A stretch of 64,000 nucleotides of DNA from Flammeovirga pacifica (GCF_000807855.2 NZ_JRYR02000002.1:310001-374000); one strand, 5' to 3'. Numbered from the stretch's first letter, positions 8,275-17,347 are shown. Numbers and translations: made by a program. Notes: generated from the sequence alone by a model not told the origin.

Positions 8275-8294
8275 TATATTAATTCATAAATCAT

Positions 8295-8324
8295 AAAAAA
8301 AGGGATCTATAAGGTCCCTTTTTT
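8295..8324 (+). terminator. Terminator of second sulfatase gene
   Basis: AAAAAAAGGGA pairs with TCCCTTTTTT around a nine-base loop, 20 bases after the stop codon. Confidence 0.8.
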
Positions 8325-8522
8325 ATATAAACTAAACATTATCTTATCATTCAAACTTATGATCTAAACTTCATATTTAATATCAGAAGGGTAAGTAAAA
8401 CGGAAAAGCCCTAACCAAACCTAAAAATATTTTGAACTTTGTGGTGAGGGATTGAAAAAATGATGGGATACTAATGTTGAAAGATAGGTTATAGTTAATA
8501 ATTTAGATAGGTATTTCACCAT

Positions 8523-8552
8523 AAAAAAAGACACCAAAAAGGTGTCTTTTTA
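8523..8552 (+). terminator. Terminator without an assigned gene
   Basis: AAAAAAAGACACC and GGTGTCTTTTT form a perfect stem around five A, followed by a T-rich tail. No CDS lies between it and the sulfatase terminator 200 bases upstream, so it may end a small RNA or act as a second stop. Confidence 0.65.
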
Positions 8553-8688
8553 TTTTATCAATTTGTCATTTTGATAATGGGTAAAGAAAAATATTTTTAC
8601 AATTTGCTTTTCACTTTTAGAAGGGTTGAATTGAATGCAAAACCCTATTTAAATTTTTAAATTGTCTCATTATTTAAAAAATGTGCAT

Positions 8689-8719
8689 AAAAAAAGTAGT
8701 AACGACTTGTTACTACTTC
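8689..8719 (-). terminator. Terminator of small lipoprotein gene
   Basis: AAGTAGTAAC pairs with GTTACTACTT around a short loop; on the minus strand the stem is followed by seven T. It lies 32 bases past the stop of the 8751-9152 gene. Confidence 0.75.
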
Positions 8720-8750
8720 GATCTATAGTGATGTAAAATAAAATGAATTT

Positions 8751-9152
8751 TTAAGGCTCTATGAAAACAGGAATATTTTTCGAAATGATATTATTCTCTT
8801 TATCAGATAAATAGATGATTATTTCATATTCCCCATAAGCACCTTCTGGTATACTAAATTGTCCATGGAAGGTATAATTATCTAAATCATTATAGATATG
8901 AGTGACATCCCAAGATGAAATATTTTGATTCATAGAATGTATATCTACTCGTAGATAGCTCATATCGACATAATCTACCTTTGCAATTACCTCAAGAAAT
9001 TGATCTGTTTCTGAGAAAGAAACTATTTCTGATGTTAAAGACTCTATTTGCATGATGTCTTTAGAAACATTCTCTTCTGTCTGACAATTAAACAGAAAGA
9101 ATACTAAAAGACTATATAAGAATAATTGATGTATATTTTTGATCATATTCAA
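8751..9152 (-). CDS. Small lipoprotein, possibly DUF4625-like
   Basis: 133 residues. A hydrophobic N-terminus ends with lipobox LFNC, so it is a predicted lipoprotein. The mature part is beta-rich: the sequence ...FSIPEGAYGEYEIIIYLSDKENN... resembles the C-terminal strand pair of DUF4625 and related Ig-like folds in Bacteroidota lipoproteins. I cannot assign a function. Met3 is an alternative start. It is a single gene with its own terminator. The 278 bases upstream, shared with the divergent GH97 gene, hold a long dyad. Confidence 0.7.
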   Translation of the reverse strand: MNMIKNIHQLFLYSLLVFFLFNCQTEENVSKDIMQIESLTSEIVSFSETDQFLEVIAKVDYVDMSYLRVDIHSMNQNISSWDVTHIYNDLDNYTFHGQFSIPEGAYGEYEIIIYLSDKENNIISKNIPVFIEP

Positions 9153-9212
9153 TGGATTAACAATACTTTTGACTGATTATAATAAAGAATGGTTGTAATA
9201 GGTGGTGTTAAA

Positions 9213-9267
9213 GTTTGTAGGTACATAAATATACGAATTGCAATTGTATATGTAAATATTTACAAAC
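9213..9267. promoter_or_regulatory. Nested dyad in GH97/lipoprotein intergenic region
   Basis: GTTTGTA (9213-9219) and TACAAAC (9261-9267) flank an inner near-palindrome at 9229-9251 (ATATAC-G-AATTG / CAATTGTATAT). It lies about 60 bases from the lipoprotein start and 165 from GH97. It could be an operator or a cruciform; no regulator gene is adjacent. Confidence 0.35.
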
Positions 9268-9430
9268 ACTATTGTTTGATGTTAGCTGTAATTTTTAATT
9301 ATTTATGATTAAGTAAGTAGGTATATTTCGCTTAACAATTTTTATCACCTAAAATGAACTTAAGCATTGAAGTAATTCAAATTAATAAAGTAATTAGCAC
9401 TTCTAATTTACTTACTAAATAACCAATGAA

Positions 9431-11356
9431 ATGAAAAAAACATTAAGTGTTTTACTAATGTTTATCTGCTCTATTGTTGGAGCACAAGAACTAAAATCCC
9501 CAAATAATAAATTGAATATCTTTTTTCATCAAAAAAATGATCAAGTTTATTTTCAAATAACTTCTAGTGATCATAAAGTGATTGAAAAAGGAGAAATTGA
9601 TTTGTTATTCAATCACTCCTCTCTTCTAAAAGGAAGAAAGATGAAAGTGTCTAAACCAAAATTAATCCATGAAAAGGTAACTCCTGTAATCGCTTTCAAG
9701 AAGAAATTGATAGAACAAGATTATAATCAGTTATACTTATCATTTGGAAAGACAAAAGTAGAATTCAGAGCTTATAATGATGGACTAACATATCGATTCA
9801 TCACAAACCAAGAGAAAGAAGTAGAGGTAAATGAAGTATTTAATATTACTTTTTATGAAGAAACAGAAATGTGGGCTTCACCTCTAAAAGGTTATGCTAC
9901 AAGTTTTGAAATCCCTTATCAAAAAATGAAGGTAGATTCTTTAAACGCTGAGAATAATACTTATATGCCTTTACTTTTAGAGAATGGAAATAAGAATAAA
10001 ATTCTCATTACAGAATCTGATATTGAGGATTACCCCCATATGTTTTTCAAAAAAGGAAAAGATGCTCAATTAATTTCTACTTTTCCAAAATATCCACTTG
10101 AGGTTGAATTAATTGGAGATCGTCAAAGTAAAGTAACAAAAACAGCGGATTATATTGCTTTAACGAATGGGAAAAGAACTTTTCCTTGGCGAATAATGAT
10201 AATCACTGAAGAAGATGAAGCACTTGTAGCCTCTAATTTAGCCTTTACATTGGGTCATGAAAATGTAATTGAAAATACAGATTGGATTGAACCAGGAAGA
10301 GTTTCTTGGGAATGGTGGAATTACACTAATTTATATGATGTTGATTTTAAAGCAGGTTTTAATACTAAATCTTATAAGTATTACATAGATTTTGCTGCTC
10401 ATTATGGTTTAGAATATATTATCCTCGATGAGGGATGGTCTTTTTCAACGAAAGACTTAAGTAAGCCCAATCCAGATTTAGATCTTTTTGAACTTATTAA
10501 ATATGGAAAAGAGAAAAATGTTGGAATAATTCTTTGGGCTACTTGGAAAACATTAGATGAACAACTTTTTGTTTTAGACAATTTCCAACAATGGGGGATA
10601 AAAGGCATTAAGGTCGACTTTATGGATAGAGCAGATCAATTGATGGTCGATTTCTATGATAAAATTGCTAGACTGTCTGCAGAAAGAGAATTACTTGTAG
10701 ATTTCCACGGCTCTTTTAAACCAGCGGGCTTGCATAGAAAATATCCAAACGTAGTCTCTTATGAAGGTGTGCATGGTTTAGAAAATGATAAGTGGACAGA
10801 TACTGTAACTCCAGAACATGATGTGACTTTACCTTTTATTAGAATGGTTTGTGGTCCGATGGATTACACGCCGGGAGCAATGAGAAATTACCATCAAGAA
10901 GAATTTAAGCCAAATTGGAAAAGACCAGCGAGTCAAGGATCAAGGGCACATCAAGTAGCTTTGTTTGTTGTTTATGAATCAGGAATACAAATGCTAGCAG
11001 ATAGCCCATCTAATTACTATAAGGAAACTGAAACCACAGAATTCTTATCACAGATTCCGGTTACTTGGGATGATACCAAAGTATTGAAAGCAAAAGTTGG
11101 GGAGTACATCGTTATTGCAAGAAAACATAATAACCAATGGTATATTGGTGGTTTAACTAATAATAAAGCAAGAGAGCTTACTGTAGATTTAGGTTTTCTA
11201 GGTGAAGGATCTTTTAATGCAACATTATTTAAAGATGGAATGAATGCAGATAATTTTGCAGAAGACTACGAAATTGAAAACCAAAAAGTAGACAATACTA
11301 CAACATTAAAAATCAACATGACAAAAGGTGGTGGTTTTGCTGCAATAATTAAATAA
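9431..11356 (+). CDS. Glycoside hydrolase family 97 (alpha-glucosidase/galactosidase)
   Basis: 641 residues, secreted (signal peptide to GAQ). It has the three-part GH97 plan: N-terminal beta-sandwich (about 20-270), catalytic TIM barrel (280-540, with WEWWNYTNLYDVDFKAGF and YIILDEGW) and a C-terminal beta domain. GIKVDFMDRADQ places Asp396 where retaining GH97 enzymes have their nucleophile. Glu445 (SYEGVHG) and Glu462 (TPEHD) are further conserved acids. SusB-type inverting enzymes use glutamates, so a retaining alpha-galactosidase-like mechanism is a reasonable inference that needs alignment. ATG 9426 runs into a stop at once, so 9431 is the start. It probably works with the two sulfatases upstream in polysaccharide use. 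Confidence 0.93.
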   Translation: MKKTLSVLLMFICSIVGAQELKSPNNKLNIFFHQKNDQVYFQITSSDHKVIEKGEIDLLFNHSSLLKGRKMKVSKPKLIHEKVTPVIAFKKKLIEQDYNQLYLSFGKTKVEFRAYNDGLTYRFITNQEKEVEVNEVFNITFYEETEMWASPLKGYATSFEIPYQKMKVDSLNAENNTYMPLLLENGNKNKILITESDIEDYPHMFFKKGKDAQLISTFPKYPLEVELIGDRQSKVTKTADYIALTNGKRTFPWRIMIITEEDEALVASNLAFTLGHENVIENTDWIEPGRVSWEWWNYTNLYDVDFKAGFNTKSYKYYIDFAAHYGLEYIILDEGWSFSTKDLSKPNPDLDLFELIKYGKEKNVGIILWATWKTLDEQLFVLDNFQQWGIKGIKVDFMDRADQLMVDFYDKIARLSAERELLVDFHGSFKPAGLHRKYPNVVSYEGVHGLENDKWTDTVTPEHDVTLPFIRMVCGPMDYTPGAMRNYHQEEFKPNWKRPASQGSRAHQVALFVVYESGIQMLADSPSNYYKETETTEFLSQIPVTWDDTKVLKAKVGEYIVIARKHNNQWYIGGLTNNKARELTVDLGFLGEGSFNATLFKDGMNADNFAEDYEIENQKVDNTTTLKINMTKGGGFAAIIK

Positions 11357-11458
11357 GCATTATTTCTATAAAGCTTTACAGATTGAATAGAATTGTATGA
11401 AGTTCTAACGTATATATAACATACAGATAGGAGTTTTTTTTATATAATTCTATGTACA

Positions 11459-11494
11459 GAGGTTGTCTCAAAATTCAATGAGGCAACCTCTTTT
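11459..11494 (+). terminator. Terminator of GH97 gene
   Basis: GAGGTTGTCTCA pairs with TGAGGCAACCTC (one G-U) around a seven-base loop, followed by TTTTG. Its 5' arm shares AGAGGTTGTCTC with the terminator at 53771-53809. Confidence 0.8.
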
Positions 11495-11553
11495 GTTTCA
11501 TCATAATATATTTAGGTTAAACATTACTAGTGAAATTCAGTGATATTTATACA

Positions 11554-11728
11554 TTTGTTTAAACAAAGTTTAATATTAAACAAATAAGAATAATTTATTT
11601 TAAAAAAAAATTGATATAAAAATTATCATACAATAAGACTTAGTATTTAATGTTATCATAAATCTCATTGCATTATTCTAAGAGTAATGAACTTTTTGTT
11701 TAACAAAAACAATATTTGTTTAAACAAA
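11554..11728. promoter_or_regulatory. Cluster of perfect palindromes upstream of fasciclin gene
   Basis: TTTGTTTAAACAAA occurs twice as a perfect 14-bp palindrome (11554-11567 and 11715-11728). GTTTAATATTAAAC at 11568-11581 is another perfect palindrome touching the first copy. TTTTTGTTTAACAAAAA near 11693 is an odd-centred variant. All lie within 235 bases of the fasciclin start. They look like a repeated operator for one regulator. No regulator gene is adjacent. Confidence 0.5.
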
Positions 11729-11784
11729 AAAACTCAACACAAACTTATACAGTTCGAATTTTCAACCATTTAAATTGTAACGGA

Positions 11785-13893
11785 ATGAGAACTATTAACT
11801 TATTTAAAATTCTATTATTGTTAGGCGTATTTGGCCTATTTACAGCATGTTCAGAAGGTGAAGATGATAATATCACAAACCTTCCTGAAGATCCTGAAGT
11901 AGAAGCGGGAACAATAGCTGGCATTGCCTCAGCTTCAGAAGACTTTGCAACATTAGTTTCTGCATTATCTGCAGCAGACTTAGTAACAACATTTGATAGT
12001 CCTGGAGACTATACAGTGTTTGCACCAACAAATGACGCTTTTGCTAATTTATTAAATGCAGAAAACGGTATCTCTAGCTTTGACGATTTATCTGCGGAAG
12101 CTTTAGATGTACTTTTAAAGCATCACGTAGTAGCAGGTCGAGTTTTTTCAACAGACCTGTCTGATGGACAAATGGTTGAGACACTAGCAGGAACAATGCT
12201 AGAAGTTAAAATTACTAATGGTGTTGTAACTGTTGGTGGATCTCAAGTAGCAGCAGTAGATGTTGAAGCTAGCAATGGTGTTATCCATGTTCTATCTGAT
12301 GTTATGGTAACAACAAAAGCTTTAACCATTGCACAAGTAGCCATCAGTAATCCAGATTTCTCAACTTTAGTAGCAGCCTTGTCACAAGCAGAGCTTGTAA
12401 GCACTTTTACAGACGCAAATGGTGAATTCACAGTATTTGCACCAACAAACTCAGCATTTGAAGCTGCAGGAATTACAGATCTAAGTGCAGTAGCAAAAGA
12501 TGATTTAACAAGAATCTTACAACACCACGTTTACGGAGGCGTAGCTTTATCAACTTCATTGTCAGATGGACAAATGATACCTACTTTAGCAAATACAAAA
12601 TTACCAGTTTCATTAACTGATGGAGTAACAATTGGTGGCGGTACAGTAACAGCTGCTGACATAGAAACAGTTAATGGTGTAATTCACGTTGTTGATGCAG
12701 TATTACTTCCTCAAACAATTGTTGATGTAGCAGGTAGAGCAGGTGCATTCACGGCTTTATTAGGTGCATTGTCTGCGACAGAATTAACTGATTTATTTAA
12801 CTTCGACGGTGACAAAGAATACACAGTATTTGCACCTAACGATGACGCTTTCGCAGCTATCGAGGCTGTTTTACCAACACTTACTACTGAAGAAATTGCT
12901 AGAATCTTAGCGCATCATGTAGTAGAAGGTAAAGTGATGGCATCAGATGTTACAGAAGGAGCAATGCTAACATCTCTTGCTGGAACAAAGTTAACTGCAT
13001 CTTTAATGGGTGGTGTAACTATTAACGGAGTTGATGTTGTAGCAACAGATGTTGAAGCATCTAACGGTGTTATACATGTAATTGATGAAGTTTTACTTCC
13101 AAACACAATAATTGATGTTGCAAAAAGTGCAGGTTTTACACAATTGCTTGGAGCATTAGATGCTACAGAATTAACAGCAATGTTTAACATGGACGGAGAT
13201 ACTGAATACACAGTATTTGCACCAACAAATGACGCTTTTGCAGCAATTGCAGATGTTGTTGAAACACTTTCTGTAGAAGAAATTGCTAGAATTTTAGCGC
13301 ATCATGTAGTACCAACTAAAGCTTTAGCGGGTGATCTATCAAATGGACAAATGGTTAAATCTCTAGCAGGTACATACTTAACTTTTGATTTATCAAACGG
13401 TGCAAAAGTAAATGGGGTATCGATTACAGCAACAGATGTGATGGCTTCTAATGGAGTTATTCATGTAGTAGATGAAGTATTATTACCAAACACAATTGTA
13501 GACGTTGCTAAATCAGCAGGATCATTTACTACTCTTTTAGGAGCTCTTGATGCAACTGATTTGACTGAAATGTTCAATATGGACGGTGATACTCAATACA
13601 CAGTATTCGCACCAACAGATGATGCTTTTGCTGCAATTGCTGAAACGGTAGAAGGTTTAACTACTGAACAATTGAAAGGTATTTTAGCGCATCACGTAGT
13701 ACCAACTAAAGCATTATCAACTGATCTGCAAGATGGTCAAATGGTGGAGACATTAGCAGGCACTATGTTGACAGTGACTATCATGGATGGTAAAGTTTAC
13801 ATCGATGGAGTAATGGTTGCTGCAGCAGATGTAGGAGCATCAAACGGAGTAATACATGTAGTATCAGAAGTTTTAATACCAGCTTCTAACTAA
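11785..13893 (+). CDS. Lipoprotein with five fasciclin (FAS1) domains
   Basis: 702 residues from ATG 11785. A longer frame would begin at a TTG inside an upstream palindrome, but only the ATG gives a lipobox (LFTAC). Five FAS1 domains of about 130 residues follow, each with the H1 box (Y/F)TVFAP(T/N).DAF and the H2-type end NGVIHV(V/L/I). The H1 boxes begin at bases 12010, 12427, 12820, 13207 and 13597. FAS1 domains mediate adhesion to surfaces, matrix or polysaccharide. Domains 3-5 are very similar even at DNA level, suggesting recent tandem duplication. The protein is probably anchored in the outer membrane facing out. The gene stands alone between two terminators. Confidence 0.93.
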   Translation: MRTINLFKILLLLGVFGLFTACSEGEDDNITNLPEDPEVEAGTIAGIASASEDFATLVSALSAADLVTTFDSPGDYTVFAPTNDAFANLLNAENGISSFDDLSAEALDVLLKHHVVAGRVFSTDLSDGQMVETLAGTMLEVKITNGVVTVGGSQVAAVDVEASNGVIHVLSDVMVTTKALTIAQVAISNPDFSTLVAALSQAELVSTFTDANGEFTVFAPTNSAFEAAGITDLSAVAKDDLTRILQHHVYGGVALSTSLSDGQMIPTLANTKLPVSLTDGVTIGGGTVTAADIETVNGVIHVVDAVLLPQTIVDVAGRAGAFTALLGALSATELTDLFNFDGDKEYTVFAPNDDAFAAIEAVLPTLTTEEIARILAHHVVEGKVMASDVTEGAMLTSLAGTKLTASLMGGVTINGVDVVATDVEASNGVIHVIDEVLLPNTIIDVAKSAGFTQLLGALDATELTAMFNMDGDTEYTVFAPTNDAFAAIADVVETLSVEEIARILAHHVVPTKALAGDLSNGQMVKSLAGTYLTFDLSNGAKVNGVSITATDVMASNGVIHVVDEVLLPNTIVDVAKSAGSFTTLLGALDATDLTEMFNMDGDTQYTVFAPTDDAFAAIAETVEGLTTEQLKGILAHHVVPTKALSTDLQDGQMVETLAGTMLTVTIMDGKVYIDGVMVAAADVGASNGVIHVVSEVLIPASN

Positions 13894-13936
13894 ATATATT
13901 TTCGCAATTAGTATTTAAAATGAATAGAATAGTAAG

Positions 13937-13966
13937 AAAGTCCATATCTAATAGGTATGGACTTTT
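13937..13966. terminator. Bidirectional terminator between fasciclin and mdh genes
   Basis: AAAGTCCATA and TATGGACTTT pair around a short loop; T runs follow on the plus strand and a partial one on the minus strand. It serves the convergent fasciclin and malate dehydrogenase genes. Confidence 0.75.
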
Positions 13967-13995
13967 TACTATTTTATTACTGTTATAATTTTCAA

Positions 13996-14994
13996 TTAGA
14001 TATTTGAATTAAGCATACTCCAGTCCTCAATATTAGGAATGATGCCCATTTTAATAACTTCATCTCTTAATTCTGTAAGATGTGCAAAACTCTTTGTAAG
14101 TGATTTTAATTCTGCAGCTGTACCTTTTGGAGAATTTACAATAACACCATCTGTTGAAAGGTTAGTATCTAACGCCATCATAATGTTAGGATAATTTTCT
14201 AAAGTTGAATATGCACCAACTGGCCAATCAAAAGAATCTCCACCCATCACAGCTTCAATCATTTTTATCGATAAATAAGCAGGGCTTTGGAATGATGATC
14301 TTCCTCTTAAATCAATAATTTTTTTCCCACCTTGAGTCACTTTTTTCTGAATGTCTTCCCATTGTATGCTACTTAATTGATCTGTACCAATTAATTCATC
14401 TAATGGTGTTCCATTAATAGTTGTAGAAGATGAGAAAACGGCCATTTGTTCACCATGCCCACCATACGTTTTAGTATTTTGTATTTGGTTTAATGGTAGA
14501 TTAAAATGTCTACTTAATTCTACTTTCAACCGAGTCGAATCTAGTGCAGCCAATGTACTTACTTGTGATGGTTTTAAACCAGAATGTAATAAGGTAACCA
14601 AACCTGTTATATCAGCCGGATTAAATACCACAACAACATGTTTAACATCAGGTGCATAAGCTTTGATATCTTTCCCTAGTTTTGCAGCAATCTCAGCATT
14701 ACCCTTAAGTAAATCTTCTCTAGTCATACCTGCTTTTCTAGCAGCACCGCCGGAAGAAACGATGTATTGTGCTCCCTGGAAAGCGTCTTCAACTTTAGAA
14801 GAAAACTGTAAATTGAATGCATCAAAACCGCAATGTAGCATTTCTTCATAAGTACCTTCTAACCCTTTTTCATAGGGGTCATAGATGGTAATGTTGGGGG
14901 TTAACCTTAACATCATTGCAGTTTGTAACATGTTTGAACCGATCATTCCTGCTGCTCCGCAAATCACTAATTTATCTGATGTTAAGAATTCCAT
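13996..14994 (-). CDS. mdh: Malate dehydrogenase
   Basis: 332 residues, cytoplasmic; interconverts malate and oxaloacetate with NAD in the citric acid cycle. The Rossmann loop ICGAAGMIGS is near residue 11-20. The substrate-binding and mobile-loop arginines are in ARKAGMTRED (Arg86, Arg92). The catalytic pair is Asp152/Arg155 in LDSTRLKVEL and His180 in TYGGHGEQ. These fit the LDH/MDH family, and the loop arginine indicates malate. The sequence departs somewhat from the short LDH-like form, so assignment to MDH rather than another 2-hydroxyacid dehydrogenase rests on the loop residues. Single gene, divergent from the arsenic operon with 192 bases between. Confidence 0.88.
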   Translation of the reverse strand: MEFLTSDKLVICGAAGMIGSNMLQTAMMLRLTPNITIYDPYEKGLEGTYEEMLHCGFDAFNLQFSSKVEDAFQGAQYIVSSGGAARKAGMTREDLLKGNAEIAAKLGKDIKAYAPDVKHVVVVFNPADITGLVTLLHSGLKPSQVSTLAALDSTRLKVELSRHFNLPLNQIQNTKTYGGHGEQMAVFSSSTTINGTPLDELIGTDQLSSIQWEDIQKKVTQGGKKIIDLRGRSSFQSPAYLSIKMIEAVMGGDSFDWPVGAYSTLENYPNIMMALDTNLSTDGVIVNSPKGTAAELKSLTKSFAHLTELRDEVIKMGIIPNIEDWSMLNSNI

Positions 14995-15168
14995 GATGAT
15001 TAAATTTTTATGTTTTAAATGAGTTATAACTTTTCTAACGATATAAATTGATTGATTGGTTCAAATAATTAATTATAGGGTATAACAAAAAATTATATGG
15101 TAAGAATACATAGCTTTTATGATATCAAATCTTAAATAATTTCTAAAAAATTTTATTATTGAATCGTT

Positions 15169-15188
15169 ATATCGTAATATTGCGATAT
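15169..15188 (+). promoter_or_regulatory. Candidate ArsR operator overlapping arsR start
   Basis: ATATCG-N8-CGATAT is a perfect dyad whose 3' end covers the first two bases of the arsR ATG (15187). An extra ATCG at 15163 extends it. Position and symmetry fit autoregulation by the ArsR protein encoded just downstream; the site could also affect the divergent mdh promoter. Confidence 0.5.
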
Positions 15189-15513
15189 GGGAATAACAAA
15201 AACACAAGGATTTTCAGAGGAAACCACCTCTATGGCTGAACTTTTGAAAGCTTTGGGCCATCCAGCACGACTAAGTATAATGATGTATTTAGCGAATTCG
15301 CCTCAATGTATTAATAGTGATTTGGTGGATGAATTACCTTTAGCACAATCCACTGTTTCTAGACATTTGTCAGAGTTGAAACGTGTAGGTTTAATTAAAG
15401 GAACTATTGCCGGGAATAACATTAGTTATTGTGTGAATGAAGATATGTGGGATAAAGTAAAAGATTTCTTTACAGGGACATCAAATTTACTCTCACCCAA
15501 AAAATGTTGTTAA
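15187..15513 (+). CDS. arsR: ArsR-family arsenic-responsive repressor
   Basis: 108 residues, winged helix. LKALGHPARLSIMMYL is the standard N-terminal ArsR helix and PLAQSTVSRHLSELKRVGLI the recognition helix. The classic CxC metalloid site in helix 3 is absent; instead there are single cysteines at PQC and SYC and a terminal Cys-Cys pair, resembling ArsR types that bind As(III) through C-terminal cysteines. Met17 is an alternative start, which would free the dyad that overlaps the first ATG. It heads an arsR-arsC-acr3-arsA operon and is expected to repress it until arsenite binds. Confidence 0.9.
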   Translation: MGITKTQGFSEETTSMAELLKALGHPARLSIMMYLANSPQCINSDLVDELPLAQSTVSRHLSELKRVGLIKGTIAGNNISYCVNEDMWDKVKDFFTGTSNLLSPKKCC

Positions 15514-15539
15514 TCAATTAAATATATAAAATACTAATT

Positions 15540-16145
15540 ATGTCAATCATTAACGAGTATATTGAATCAGTTATCCAAGAATTTGATCAAATTTCAACAG
15601 AAAGAAAAGCACAATTGGAAGTGATTACTGAATATGTAAAAGAGAGTTTAGCCAATCAGGGGATTGCAAACTTAATTTTAATATGTACTCATAATTCTAG
15701 AAGAAGTCATTTATCTCAGGTATGGACTCAAATTGCAGCTCATCATTATGGTATCTCTAATGTTTTTGCATATTCTGGAGGTACAGAAGCTACTGCAATG
15801 TTCCCATCTGCAGGAAATGCCTTAAAAAGATCAGGACTAGAGATTCAAAAACTATCAGAAGAAAATAATCCTGTATATGCTATTAAGTTTGATGAAAACC
15901 AACCAGCAATTATTGGTTTTTCTAAGACATATGATAACCCATTTAACCCACAGTCAAATTTTGGAGCAATAATGACATGTAATCATGCAGATCAGAATTG
16001 TCCAATTATTCCTGGCGCTACGAGAATTTCATTACCTTTTGAAGACCCTAAAGCTTTTGATGGTACGGATGTACAAGAAGAGAAATATGACGAACGTTGT
16101 CGTCAAATTGCAAGAGAATTATTTTATGCCTTTTCACTTATTTAA
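15540..16145 (+). CDS. ArsC-like low-molecular-weight phosphatase/arsenate reductase
   Basis: 201 residues. The phosphotyrosine-phosphatase loop [11 protein letters not shown] (Cys49, C-x5-R) marks the LMW-PTP/ArsC fold. Further cysteines in TCNHADQNC could serve as resolving residues. It is longer than thioredoxin-coupled ArsC (about 130-140) and carries a helical N-terminus. The position between arsR and acr3 argues for reduction of arsenate to arsenite so that the permease can export it. A protein-tyrosine phosphatase role cannot be excluded from sequence alone. It starts 27 bases after arsR; acr3 follows after two bases. Confidence 0.82.
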   Translation: MSIINEYIESVIQEFDQISTERKAQLEVITEYVKESLANQGIANLILICTHNSRRSHLSQVWTQIAAHHYGISNVFAYSGGTEATAMFPSAGNALKRSGLEIQKLSEENNPVYAIKFDENQPAIIGFSKTYDNPFNPQSNFGAIMTCNHADQNCPIIPGATRISLPFEDPKAFDGTDVQEEKYDERCRQIARELFYAFSLI

Positions 16146-16147
16146 TC

Positions 16148-17236
16148 ATGGATCAAAATAACAATCAACCCAATATAGATTGCCCACAGAAACAACCTAA
16201 AAAGTTATCATTTCTTGATAGCTATCTTACGTTATGGATCTTTATTGCCATGGCTATAGGCGTTGGAGTAGGGTATTTTATTCCATCTGTTGCAGATAAT
16301 ATCAATCAGATGTCTGTAGGTACAACGAATGTTCCTTTGGCAATTGGATTGATATTAATGATGTATCCTCCTTTAGCAAAAGTGAAATATGAAGAAATGG
16401 GTAAAGTGTTTTCAAACATCAAAGTTTTATCTTTATCCTTGGTACTTAACTGGATTATTGGTCCAATCTTGATGTTTGCCTTAGCTTTATTTTTTCTAGC
16501 CGATTACCCTGAGTATATGACAGGTCTAATATTAATTGGCTTAGCTAGATGTATTGCTATGGTAGTTGTTTGGAACGATCTAGCAGAAGGATCTTCAGAA
16601 TATGCAGCGGGTTTAATTGCCTTAAACAGTATTTTTCAAGTCCTTTTTTATAGTGTATATGCTTATGTTTTCATCACTGTTTTACCTCCTTATTTTGGGT
16701 TCGAAGGTCTTGCGGTAGATATTACAATGGGGCAAATTGCAGAGAGTGTATTTATCTATTTAGGTATTCCTTTCTTAGCAGGTTTCTTAAGCAGAAAAAT
16801 ATTAGTGAAAGTAAAGGGAAAAGATTGGTATGAAAACGTATTTGTACCGAAAATTTCTCCAATTACCTTAATAGCACTATTATCTACCATTGTCATTATG
16901 TTTAGTTTAAAAGGACAGATGATTGTAGAAATTCCTATGGATGTGCTAAGAATAGCAGTTCCTCTAATGATTTATTTCACAGTGATGTTTATTGTTAGTT
17001 TATACCTAGGAAAGTATTTTGGTGCTGATTATGAAAAAGATGTTTCTATTGCATTTACAGCTACAGGTAATAATTTCGAATTAGCGATTGCAGTAGCTAT
17101 TGGTGTTTTTGGCATTAATTCAGGACAAGCTTTTACAGGTGTGATAGGTCCTTTAGTGGAAGTACCTGCATTAATTGGTTTAGTCAACTTAGCCTTTTGG
17201 TTTAGAAATAAATATTACAAGAAAAGTAATTCTTAA
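16148..17236 (+). CDS. acr3: ACR3-family arsenite efflux permease
   Basis: 362 residues from ATG 16148; a longer frame begins at TTG 16097 inside arsC and is rejected because the ATG lies two bases after the arsC stop. Ten membrane helices are predicted. The conserved ACR3 Cys is in [13 protein letters not shown] (Cys135), needed for arsenite transport in characterised members. [16 protein letters not shown] near residue 300 is the second family signature. It exports As(III) across the inner membrane by proton antiport, possibly energised by the ArsA ATPase encoded next. Confidence 0.93.
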   Translation: MDQNNNQPNIDCPQKQPKKLSFLDSYLTLWIFIAMAIGVGVGYFIPSVADNINQMSVGTTNVPLAIGLILMMYPPLAKVKYEEMGKVFSNIKVLSLSLVLNWIIGPILMFALALFFLADYPEYMTGLILIGLARCIAMVVVWNDLAEGSSEYAAGLIALNSIFQVLFYSVYAYVFITVLPPYFGFEGLAVDITMGQIAESVFIYLGIPFLAGFLSRKILVKVKGKDWYENVFVPKISPITLIALLSTIVIMFSLKGQMIVEIPMDVLRIAVPLMIYFTVMFIVSLYLGKYFGADYEKDVSIAFTATGNNFELAIAVAIGVFGINSGQAFTGVIGPLVEVPALIGLVNLAFWFRNKYYKKSNS

Positions 17237-17280
17237 TAGATTCAATTACGATGATTCTATTGAATTTGAGGTGGTCACAT

Positions 17281-17314
17281 AAATCAATAAGATAAATATT
17301 TTCTTGATTGATTT
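17281..17314 (+). other. Hairpin in acr3-arsA gap
   Basis: AAATCAATAAGA can pair with TCTTGATTGATTT (one bulge) around a seven-base loop. It lies in the 111-base gap before arsA and may modulate read-through or mRNA stability. Confidence 0.3.
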
Positions 17315-17347
17315 GTGAGATCATCTCATGATATAATTATACAACAC

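Larger units (their letters stand above)
8275..8750. other. 476-base gene-free region
   Basis: No convincing frame. In order it holds the sulfatase terminator, an unexplained second terminator at 8523-8552, a small hairpin joined to the dispersed TGGGTAAAGAA motif (8578-8588) and the minus-strand terminator of the next gene. The stretch 8330-8520 has no visible structure. Confidence 0.55.

Noticed and set aside
11554-11728. Invertible promoter flanked by the two TTTGTTTAAACAAA copies
   Set aside because: Each copy is its own palindrome, unlike the asymmetric inverted repeats of known invertible elements, and no invertase gene is adjacent.
12243-13211. Open frames antisense to the fasciclin repeats
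   Set aside because: They recur with the FAS1 repeat and mirror its sequence, so they are by-products of the repeats.
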